DNA of 64,000 bases from Desulfovibrio sp. JC010 (GTDB taxonomy: Bacteria; Desulfobacterota; Desulfovibrionia; Desulfovibrionales; Desulfovibrionaceae): NCBI RefSeq assembly GCF_010470675.1, contig NZ_VOIQ01000010.1:124001-188000 (forward strand), read 5' to 3'. Both the position numbers and the translations under genes were made by a program. The notes below the pieces were generated by a model. It worked only from the letters and a program-made list of their open reading frames with translations, made no database searches and was not told the origin of the DNA. Positions 25,097-32,428 of this stretch are shown here, one piece after another. Within the stretch, counting starts at the first letter, position 1, and each line of letters opens with the position of its first letter.

Positions 25097-26929
25097 TTAT
25101 CCGCCTTCAATTAGCCGAAGAATGGTTCTCGGCATGGAGTTCGCTTGCGCGAGCATCGCCGTTGCTGACTGTGATAGAATCTGATCTTTCGTGAACTCGG
25201 TCATTTCATTAGCTACATCAACGTCAGAAATTCGAGATTCAGCAGCCTGTAGGTTCTCAGCTTGAATCGAAATATTCGTAGCGGAATTTTCAAGACGGTT
25301 CTGTGTGGCCCCAAGGTTGGCCCTGATTTTATCCTTCTTGATGATTGCATCATCAATAGCAGCAAGTGAGTACTGTGCGGCTGTCTGGCTCGCGACATTG
25401 AGGTTGCCAATCCCTAACCCTGAATCTGATATTCCAGCATCACCGGAAGTTATTCGATAAAAATCTTCAGCAGCGTCATTCCCTGCACCGAAGTGGATCA
25501 ATGGACCTGTGCTGCTCACTTCGCCAAGTTTGTAGATCTCGGTACCATCTGTAAGGTTAAAACTGGACGCATACACCTCATCACCGCTGGTTTCGATAAA
25601 CTGAAAAAATAAGTTGTTGGCATTGCCTAACCCATCCTGCGCTGTCTCATTCCATTCTCCATCGCTTTCGGACAGAAAATTGCCGCCTGTTACGTCGTTT
25701 CGTGTAGAGATAACTGGAACACCCGCAACATTATAAACCTCGGCAGTAATGTTATTCGGATCGCCGAAACCATCTAGGGTAATAGTTTTCCAACCGAATT
25801 CAGTTAGCTCGTAGACTTTTGCACCTTCAATCTCGTTACGGGTAGAAACGTATAGGTCACCATCAACCTCACTGAATCTTACCCTAATGTCATTGCTATT
25901 AAATCCGGGTAAATCTACATCGCTCCACTCGCCAGTCAAGCCGTCATACTGTTTAATCACAGAACCGCTGTTATTCGAGGAGCCTGCATACAGAGTCCCA
26001 TTATGATCGGTAAATCTGAGTCCATAGTTATCAGGGTCTCCGAATCCGTCCTCGGCGAGCATGGTTAGCTCATCGCCGTTGACTCTGTATAAAGAGCCTC
26101 CTGTGGTGGGGTTAGAGGCAGAAACATAAGTAACACCGCTAAACTCTTCAATAATACCACCTCTATTCGTGGTGTCTCCTGTAATTCCATTGTTAAACAG
26201 TTGCACCCAGTTTCCATTGCTGTCCATCTGGTGGATCTTGCCGCCAGTAGCAGAATCTGATGAATGAGCAGTCAACTTACCATCGATTATTTTTAATCCC
26301 GTAGCTCCGCCAGTTGGACTCAACCTGTTATCTGCGTTCGGAACAATCGGAGTCCATGTGCTCCCGCCATCGTAACGATAAACTCGACTTCGGTTGTCAG
26401 CGGCATATAGTTGCCCATTATATGAGACTATAGACCCTTCAACATTGCCAACTCCACCGAAGCCGGAAGTATTAATCTGTTGCGGGTCCATTTCAAATCC
26501 CAAAACTTCATCATTAATAATTTTGATCCCGTTGAAGTCTGTGGCTTCACTGATCCGCTGAATCTCATTTTTCATGGCCTGAAATTCATCATTAATAATT
26601 TGACGCTGGTCAGCATTGTACGTGCCTGTAGCGGCCTGAGTGGCGAGTTCTTTCATTCGGATAAGCTTTTCATCAATGACGGAGAGAGCACCATCAGCTG
26701 TCTGAATCATGGAAATTGCGTCATTGATATTTCGTACCCCCTGTTGGTGTGAGGCAATGTCAGACCTCATCAGTTCACGTATTGCCAGACCTGCGGCATC
26801 GTCTGCGGCGGTGCCAACCCGAAGACCTGAGGACAACCTTCGTGTCGAAACTCCCAGCGAACCGTAATGTTTACTCAAAGATTTAGCGGCAGAAGATGCC
26901 ATTAAATTGTGATTTATCGACAAGACCAT
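25097..26929 (-). CDS. flagellin with a beta-propeller-like insert
   Basis: 610 residues, twice a usual flagellin. Residues 1-150 are a canonical flagellin N-domain (SINHNLMASSAAKSLSKHYG, RLSSGLRVGTAADDAAGLAI); about 500-610 are the C-domain (NRLENSATNISIQAENLQAAESRI). Between them (~155-475) are about seven ~40-residue repeats with G.LY....N...G..IY..... patterns and Asp/Gly-rich turns, which suggest a seven-bladed propeller as the exposed D2/D3 region. There are no other flagellar genes near. It is exported and polymerised into the filament. TAA stop, TGG for Trp. Confidence 0.9.
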   Translation of the reverse strand: MVLSINHNLMASSAAKSLSKHYGSLGVSTRRLSSGLRVGTAADDAAGLAIRELMRSDIASHQQGVRNINDAISMIQTADGALSVIDEKLIRMKELATQAATGTYNADQRQIINDEFQAMKNEIQRISEATDFNGIKIINDEVLGFEMDPQQINTSGFGGVGNVEGSIVSYNGQLYAADNRSRVYRYDGGSTWTPIVPNADNRLSPTGGATGLKIIDGKLTAHSSDSATGGKIHQMDSNGNWVQLFNNGITGDTTNRGGIIEEFSGVTYVSASNPTTGGSLYRVNGDELTMLAEDGFGDPDNYGLRFTDHNGTLYAGSSNNSGSVIKQYDGLTGEWSDVDLPGFNSNDIRVRFSEVDGDLYVSTRNEIEGAKVYELTEFGWKTITLDGFGDPNNITAEVYNVAGVPVISTRNDVTGGNFLSESDGEWNETAQDGLGNANNLFFQFIETSGDEVYASSFNLTDGTEIYKLGEVSSTGPLIHFGAGNDAAEDFYRITSGDAGISDSGLGIGNLNVASQTAAQYSLAAIDDAIIKKDKIRANLGATQNRLENSATNISIQAENLQAAESRISDVDVANEMTEFTKDQILSQSATAMLAQANSMPRTILRLIEGG

Positions 26930-27026
26930 TTTCTACGAACTCCTCAACAGGAAATTTTTTCCGACTCAGGTCAACAGGAACCCTTGAAACAACACAAATC
27001 GAATCAACTTCGTCTTTCGTAGAAAA
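26929..27026 (-). promoter_or_regulatory. flagellin leader inverted repeat overlapping the start codon
   Basis: In the mRNA TTTTCTACGAA (27016-27026) can pair over 11 bp with TTCGTAGAAAA (26929-26939), whose last base is the A of AUG and which lies between GAGGAG and AUG. Pairing would hide the start site. The loop is 76 nt. Confidence 0.45.
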
Positions 27027-27032
27027 AATATG

Positions 27033-27048
27033 AGCAAAATTCATACCA
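27033..27048 (-). promoter_or_regulatory. sigma-54 promoter of the flagellin
   Basis: TGGTATGAATTTTGCT matches the -24/-12 consensus TGGCAC-N5-TTGCW with the exact GG-N10-GC spacing. It lies about 105 bp before the flagellin ATG. Late flagellar genes in Desulfovibrio-type bacteria are commonly sigma-54 dependent, so host flagellar regulators could drive it. Confidence 0.65.
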
Positions 27049-27106
27049 CTGTTGATTATTAATCATCATACCATTCACTACCATTGTCAGCCTTAAGGAG
27101 GCGACG

Positions 27107-27430
27107 ATGACAACACTTCAAGATGCATTTGGTAAACGGCTACGTGATATCCGTCGCAGGATGGATCTTACTCAGGAAAAATTAGCGGACTCCGCAGATA
27201 TGTCGGTTCAGTACATTTCCGATATTGAGCGCGGCAAAAGGAACCCTTCACTGTCGAGCATAGAAACGCTCGCAAGGGCCTTGGATATGTCTGTTTCAGA
27301 TCTTTTCAATATGGAAGAATTTCAAATTGATGCAGGTGAGATGAGAGATAAACTCATATCTAGAATTGAGCAGGCGGACGAAGAAAAGCTCCGTGTGTTT
27401 TTCGCCATTTCGCGGACGATACTTGGGTAG
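27107..27430 (+). CDS. XRE-family regulator
   Basis: 107 residues with AAGGAGG before the ATG. The N-terminal helix-turn-helix is LRDIRRRMDLTQEKLADSADMSVQYISDIERGKRNPSLSSIETLA. The C-terminal ~35 residues (MRDKLISRIEQADEEKLRVFFAI) are helical, probably for dimerisation. It is divergent from the flagellin and shares a 177-bp intergenic region with it, so it may control either the flagellin or E2 functions. TAG stop, no Trp. Confidence 0.85.
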   Translation: MTTLQDAFGKRLRDIRRRMDLTQEKLADSADMSVQYISDIERGKRNPSLSSIETLARALDMSVSDLFNMEEFQIDAGEMRDKLISRIEQADEEKLRVFFAISRTILG

Positions 27431-27564
27431 CTTCTGATTGATAGCCTCTTGCGTCGGTTTTAACCCCATGAGGGCTGTCTGACGGTCTCTCAGATGTTAT
27501 TCTGGGGTAGGATAAATCAAGATGGCAGCCCCATTACGGGACTGCCTCTTCTCTGGGGTAGTCG

Positions 27565-29025
27565 CTAACCGATCTTAATTTCGTTAGTAGTATTTAGCAC
27601 ACTCTGAAATTCAGAGAGCATCAGACCATGAAGGAATTCTTCGTCTTCAGCCTTCATTAAAAAGCTGTCATGAATCGGAATGCACGGTTTACCTAGCTCC
27701 ATACATCGTGAAAGTATCCTTGATACGATGAGTGAATCAAGACATTGGATTGATCTACCTGTCTCGGTGAAGAAGTACTTCTTGATCGGGGCATGATGTT
27801 GAGTGAGACTATCAAGTATTTTTCAAATCTCCCAATCCTCAAGTTTACCTCTGGGTACTGCCTTCCTGATTGCTTCGTAGGCAGCCCTTTTCCCCCGTGT
27901 ATTGAAAATAATCAACATTGATTTTTTTACATAGGGACGAAGGGGTTCAAATCCCGGAATAGTGTAAAGATCACCATGTGGTGGGACTATACCCTCAAGA
28001 GCGTACAAGAGGTTTAAATGATAGCTCGAAAAGTCAAGCTCAATCACCTTTGAATAATTGATTAAAACCTGCTTGCGTAAGTGGTATGGCAGTCCACTTT
28101 TACACAGTTTCTTCTGCCAAAGACACTGAACCCAATGACCGTACCAACGTCCACCTCAGGCGAAATAACGACCTGTGGATTCATCGTAATTGAATGATCT
28201 TCGAAGATACGGAAACCGAAAAGCATCTGGATACTGACGACGGCACATTTCTAATCCATACTGCTGCTCTGGGGTTAGTTCGTCCATTGAAAAATGAAAC
28301 TTCGATAGGAAGGTATTGTAAGCTGTGATGAATCCTTCTTGCTGCTCAGAACTGAAATAAAATTTGAACCCGTTTAGATCATGCAGGACAATTTCACCTT
28401 CAAAATGTTCATAAGGTATGAATTTTGATTGCCTGCGCTTCTTCCCCTTTTTACCCTTGACTGGGGCCTTCCAGATCTTTTTGACTGAAATTGGATTTCT
28501 TATGAGTTGCAGACTAGAAAGATCAATTTTTCCAGAGAGATGACTTTGAATAATGCTGATCAATTCCAATTTTGGAAGAAAAAAAGATCTGATGCTTTCA
28601 TATTTAAGGTCATCATCCTCAGACTCCTCAGATTCAGTTGGGAGTTCAAATGTTTTCCCCTGACAGATCCGAACCAACTTGAATTCCTCAAGCTGATCCA
28701 TAACTGACATAACCCATTTGGAATATCCACGAGGATTTCTGGGATTTGATGATACTCAGTAATTTTTATCCCGTGAAAGTGTGATGGCATCTGCGCCTTC
28801 ATCAATCAGAATAAGTGTATTGAGGATCAATTGGTTAATTAAGTCCCGTGCTTTTAAGCGGGTGGTTTTATATTTAAACATCTGATTAACGCCAGCAATG
28901 CCACAAAGTTCGTCAGCGCATGGGGTCATAATTGCATTAAGGTCATCATCAATGTTGAAAAATTTCATTCAAACCAGATGAATACTCTTCATCAGTTGAT
29001 AATCGTTATTGTCAAATTTAATCAT
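27565..29025 (-). CDS. Pol-A-fold polymerase-like protein with four in-frame TGA codons (read as Trp)
   Basis: ATG 29025 has AAAGGA upstream. TGA occurs in frame at codons 19, 90, 290 and 401; with these as sense, 486 residues run to TAG with no other stop or frameshift. C-terminal motifs: GGRWYGHW (~291), VIELDFSSYHLNLLYALEGI (motif A-like, ~327-346), R-x3-K with LRPYVKKSMLIIFN (motif B/O-helix-like) and PIHDSF (motif C-like, ~446). These resemble family A DNA polymerases or single-subunit RNA polymerases. Trp is also encoded by TGG six times. Probably the E2 replication polymerase; the exact family is unidentified. Confidence 0.65.
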
Positions 29026-29404
29026 TTTATATTCCTTTGTTTAAAGTATTGAAGAAGAAACCATTAAACCTATCAAGGTATTTAATGTATTACCCTTTTT
29101 TTTATTTCTCTATTCTTTCCTTCTCTCTTTTTCATTTTCCCCTCTCTTCATTAATAGGACATTTTGAAATCATTGAATCAGAATAAATGTTAACCACGTA
29201 ATCGAAACCCTCACCATACCATAAACATTATTTTGTTTCGGATTAATTCGTCATAACCACTTATTTTCTAACAACATTTACTAACTTTAAAGCTAGTATC
29301 GATATCAATATTCCAACCTGTCACAATAAAGACGGGCTGTTTCAACTATTACATTTAACTGATTTAGATCAGCCCAACACATAGCTTTTCAACCCGACTT
29401 TTAA
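29026..29404. other. AT-rich non-coding gap
   Basis: No supported gene in either code. It contains a purine/pyrimidine-skewed tract (29095-29157, CT-rich on plus) and a possible 17-codon basic leader frame (29082-29135, minus) just before the polymerase gene. I see nothing else. Confidence 0.5.
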
Positions 29405-29944
29405 CTAATTAATTCAAGGACTTTCCCTTTGCAATGGGCGACCCATACCATATTTAATATAAGCATCTCTTACTACTTCAGTGATATAGTTTTTTTCATC
29501 CTGTACAAAGTCTAAGCCAACATTCACGAATTTCACCTTTTGCCCTTGAATTACACGATGTAGCTCTTTCCAGCTTTCAGCAAAGGCCAATTCTCGCCCC
29601 TGACTTCTTGTTCATCCATCAGCTTCTCACTTATAAATCAGCCCACGATCGATCACGTCAACTAGTAATGAATTTGTTGTACAAACCAAAACACCTTTAC
29701 CTAAGGCTTTAGCGACACTACCTTCTATCACCGAAGCAATCGTTGCAGGTTCTTTACCGTAGCAAGTTTGATCTGTATCAACATTTACAAATTCATTAAC
29801 CATTCCTCTATAGTTACAAGATGCTATACACCCATAGTAATTACCAAAAACACTACTTATGCGACTACTAGTCGCAACCTTCAATATTGCTCATTCATTT
29901 TTATCGAATGGCACAGAAGTACAGTTAAAATCTATTACATTCAT
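29405..29944 (-). CDS. RNase-H-like protein with four in-frame TGA codons (two at conserved Trp sites)
   Basis: ATG 29944 has AAGGA 7 nt upstream. TGA lies in frame at codons 18, 106, 111 and 177, and TAG ends the 179-residue frame. The order ..GLIYK-TGA-EADG-TGA-TRSQGRELAFAESWKEL aligns with the bacterial RNase HI segment W-x3-G-W-x-n-LW, so codons 106 and 111 coincide with the two invariant Trp (E. coli W85 and W90). The acidic active site looks lost: the positions of D10 and D70 read Ser and Asn (VATSSR, TTNSLL). It is perhaps a structural or nucleic-acid-binding RNase H homologue working with the polymerase. Confidence 0.62.
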
Positions 29945-30035
29945 AATTTTTCCTTCTCATGTTACAAAGTTTAAAAATAAGATGCTACGGCCTGCTTTAG
30001 CACAACCGACATCTCGCAGATTCAATACCTGAAAC

Positions 30036-30254
30036 CTACAACGCATCTAGCCATTCCAAAAAATCTCTTTTCAGGTAGTAGACTTTCCCGGCTTCGACCC
30101 CCTTCACAGGGCCTGCTCCACTAGAATCAAGATTAGCCAAGCTTCCACGTGTATACGGGACACCGAATTCTTTTCGATATTCAGCCCACTTCGAACGTCA
30201 AAGCACAGATGGAAGCACATGATTTAACTCAGTGCTCAAATTTTTCACATACAT
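30036..30254 (-). CDS. AlpA-like/excisionase protein with one in-frame TGA codon (read as Trp)
   Basis: ATG 30254 (GGAG 11 nt upstream). The frame gives VLPSVL-TGA-RSKWAEYRKEFG then VPYTRGSLANLDSSGAGP, then GKVYYLKRDFLEWLDAL and TAG: 72 residues. The pattern (sLANLds.G.GP...gkvyY....f..WL) is that of small AlpA/MerR-like helix-turn-helix proteins next to integrative elements, and is shared with the standard-code homologue at 56363 in E3 (GYLANLDSQGRGP). Likely directionality factor or regulator. TGA is codon 19. Confidence 0.62.
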
Positions 30255-30540
30255 AAGAGTCACAACTCCATTAGTTAATGTTATATAACAAGCATGCACT
30301 GAAAAACCATTACATTCAGCACAGCAATACCGAAAACATGCAAACCATGCTAGACAACACTCACTGTTGTGTCAATAGCTTTTTTGATTTTTCTCATATA
30401 CTTTAAAATATTAATTATGAATTTTTTATACAAAACAAGATCAAACCACATAATTTAATATTCATAATTAATATTTAACATCACAATTAGACGCAAATGC
30501 ATAATATATACTCAAAAAATACATTAGCAATATTAATAAA
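30255..30540. other. AT-rich non-coding gap
   Basis: No gene in either code. It contains AATATTAATTATGAATTT-type dyads (30405-30475) related to the E2 palindrome family and leads into the 67-bp repeats. Confidence 0.5.
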
Positions 30541-30780
30541 ACACTCAGAATATTTACAGTGAATATTATATACATATTAAAAATATTCATTATTAATAAT
30601 TAAGCAGTCACTCAGAATATTAATAGTGAATATTTTAAACATACTAAAATTACTCATTATCAATAATTAAGCACACACTCAGAATATTAATAGTGAATAT
30701 TTTAAACATACTAAAATTACTCATTATCAATAATTAAGCATACACTCAGAATATTAATAGTGAATATTCTAGGACACACT
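30541..30780. repeat. 67-bp tandem iterons (3 full copies plus a partial fourth)
   Basis: The anchor CTCAGAATAT recurs at 30544, 30611, 30678 and 30745, an exact 67-bp period. Each unit contains GAATATTAATAGTGAATATT and a second dyad near ATTATCAATAATTAAGC. The middle copies are nearly identical. AT content is very high. Position next to the element end and near a polymerase-like gene suggests an origin or partition site. Confidence 0.85.
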
Positions 30781-30862
30781 AAAAAAGACTCATGGCGAAC
30801 AATTGAGAAAGGGCGAAAGCTGACGAAAACATCACTGACTATCATCTGCTTTAACCTATAAA

Positions 30863-30882
30863 AGTGGGGCAGGAGTGGGGCA
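30863..30882 (+). repeat. E2 right arm-type direct-repeat pair
   Basis: AGTGGGGCA twice, 11 bp apart, ~60 bp inside att3; pairs with 15841-15860. Confidence 0.65.
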
Positions 30883-30888
30883 GATTTT

Positions 30889-31000
30889 ACCCCAACAAAA
30901 AAAGGACTCACAGCATAAAAGCTGTAAGTCCTTGTAATATCTGGTACCGGGAGCGAGACTCGAACTCGCAAGGGCGTGAACCCGGCGGATTTTGAGTCCG
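30889..31000 (-). repeat. attachment site 3: displaced tRNA-Leu 3' half plus terminator (E2/E3 junction)
   Basis: 30942-31000 repeats the tRNA-Leu 3' part to GAGTCCG, with the GCGAG/CTCGC T-stem. 30895-30938 repeats the tRNA terminator. The block is nearly identical to att1, including the flanking CCCCAACAAAAAAAGG. Confidence 0.9.
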
Positions 31001-31119
31001 TTCTATCAAGCTTCACAATAAATCACGAGATTTAATTTAAACCAACTTAAACTTTGTTTTTATTGAATTTTATACTAGAAAACCTTCATAAATCATCACT
31101 TGTGATCATTGTCCATCCT

Positions 31120-31149
31120 CCAAAAAAGTTGTACAGGAGTTGTACAAAA
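31120..31149 (+). repeat. E3 left arm-type direct-repeat pair
   Basis: A 30-bp block with GTTGTACA twice 11 bp apart, repeated without change at 57612-57641. It ends 14 bp before the int3 ATG, so integrase binding could also repress its own gene. Confidence 0.75.
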
Positions 31150-31163
31150 ACTTGGAGATAAAA

Positions 31164-32351
31164 ATGGCAACAAGATCGAAATGGAATAAAACAAAGTTCC
31201 CCGGAGTTCGCTACCGGGAGCATGAAACCCGCAAACACGGCATCCAGCCGGACAAATATTACACCATCACCTACAAGTATAAAGGCAAGACCAAAACCGA
31301 AGCCATCGGCTGGGCCACTCAAGGTATCAAAGCACAGGATGCGGCAAACATTCTCAGCGAGCTTAAAGTCAACCAGACGCAGGGCAAATTCCCCCAGACG
31401 CTGAAGCAAAAAAAGGAAATGGCCGCATTTGAACTCGAAGAACAGGAAGCACACGCAAAAGCAGAGAAAGCCAAAGGTATCACCTTTGATGAAATCTGGG
31501 AGCAATTTTATCGACCACAAGCGGAAGCCAACAAAGCAGCCAAATCATGGAAGCGAGAAGAAAGTTTGCATCGCATCTGGATTTCACCGGCCATTGGCAA
31601 AATCCCCTTTGCCGGTGTCTCAGCCACTGACCTTGAAAAAATAAAAATCAACATGGCTGAGAAAGAACTCAGCCCCCGCTCCATACAGTATGCGCTTGCG
31701 ACCGTGCGCCAAGTATACAATGTTGCCAAGAATCTGGATATTTTCAAAGGCGATAATCCAGTCAAAAAAATCAAAATGCCCAAAATGGACAACCGGAGAA
31801 CACGATTCCTTTCAGAAGATGAAGCTGTTCAGCTCCTTGAAATTTTGCAGGAAAGGAACCCTTTACTGCATAGTGTATCTTTGATTTCCCTTTACTGCGG
31901 ACTGCGGGCAGGTGAAATCATTGAGCTTGAATGGCGCGACTTAAACTTCGCAGAAGATATGATTTTGATACGTGATGCCAAGAATGGATTTTCCCGCCAT
32001 GCTTTCATGACCAAACAGGTCAAGCTGCAACTCCGGGAAATGCGCAAACAGGTCGCCCCCGACCAGAAGCCGGTATTCAGCGCACAACGCGGCGAAAAAC
32101 TTAATGAGGTCTCCAGACTTTTCAATGAAGCAGTTGACGAGCTGGGCTTAAATGTCGGTATCGACGACCGCAGGCAGAAAGTTGTTTTCCATACCCTGCG
32201 CCACACTTTTGCAAGCTGGCTGGTTCAGCGAGGCACTCCGCTCTACACCGTAGCAAAGCTCATGGGCCATTCCACTCTGGCTATGACTGAGCGGTATGCC
32301 CATCTTGCACCGGACAACTTGAAAGCTGCTATAGCTGTTTTGGAAAATTAG
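31164..32351 (+). CDS. tyrosine integrase of element 3
   Basis: 395 residues from ATG 31164 (GGAG 7 nt upstream); an upstream TTG lies inside the arm repeat and is unlikely. The N-domain KFPGVRYREHETRKHGIQPDKYY is like int2. The catalytic domain has CGLRAGEI (Arg I), HTLRHTFASW (H-x-x-R) and Tyr near 378 in MTERYAHL. It targets tRNA-Leu(CAA) and is the enzyme for the most recent integration, next to the intact tRNA, if insertions were sequential. Confidence 0.93.
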   Translation: MATRSKWNKTKFPGVRYREHETRKHGIQPDKYYTITYKYKGKTKTEAIGWATQGIKAQDAANILSELKVNQTQGKFPQTLKQKKEMAAFELEEQEAHAKAEKAKGITFDEIWEQFYRPQAEANKAAKSWKREESLHRIWISPAIGKIPFAGVSATDLEKIKINMAEKELSPRSIQYALATVRQVYNVAKNLDIFKGDNPVKKIKMPKMDNRRTRFLSEDEAVQLLEILQERNPLLHSVSLISLYCGLRAGEIIELEWRDLNFAEDMILIRDAKNGFSRHAFMTKQVKLQLREMRKQVAPDQKPVFSAQRGEKLNEVSRLFNEAVDELGLNVGIDDRRQKVVFHTLRHTFASWLVQRGTPLYTVAKLMGHSTLAMTERYAHLAPDNLKAAIAVLEN

Positions 32352-32380
32352 CTTTTCACTATTTTATGTAGTGGCCTTTT

Positions 32381-32422
32381 GTACCCAGCTACACTGTTGC
32401 GAGACATCAGGGAGCTGGGTAC
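32381..32422. terminator. bidirectional hairpin between int3 and the ATPase gene
   Basis: GTACCCAGCT (32381-32390) and AGCTGGGTAC (32413-32422) form a perfect 10-bp inverted repeat between convergent genes. It is probably a shared terminator. Confidence 0.55.
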
Positions 32423-32428
32423 ATAATT

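Noticed and set aside
27934-27952. T-arm-like GGGGTTCAAATCCC as part of a suppressor tRNA
   Set aside because: The stem cannot reach five pairs, no acceptor or anticodon arm fits around it, and it is coding sequence of the polymerase-like gene. I found no UCA-anticodon tRNA in the window.
29082-29135. 17-codon basic leader peptide (MKKREGKNREIKKRVIH) before the polymerase-like gene
   Set aside because: It has a purine-rich upstream stretch, but the region is a simple purine-rich tract where such a frame arises easily; not called.
24547-30254. Selenocysteine as the meaning of the E2 TGA codons
   Set aside because: Up to four TGAs per gene, no consistent SECIS-like hairpins after them, and two coincide with conserved Trp of RNase HI. 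Sec fits only the single TGA at 35309-35311.
24547-30254. The four TGA-bearing genes as ordinary pseudogenes
   Set aside because: Eleven TGAs with no TAA, TAG or frameshift, and intact ribosome sites for at least three, is not the pattern of decay; contrast with the cas3 remnant, which has a TAG, frameshifts and deletions. It cannot be fully excluded without alignments.
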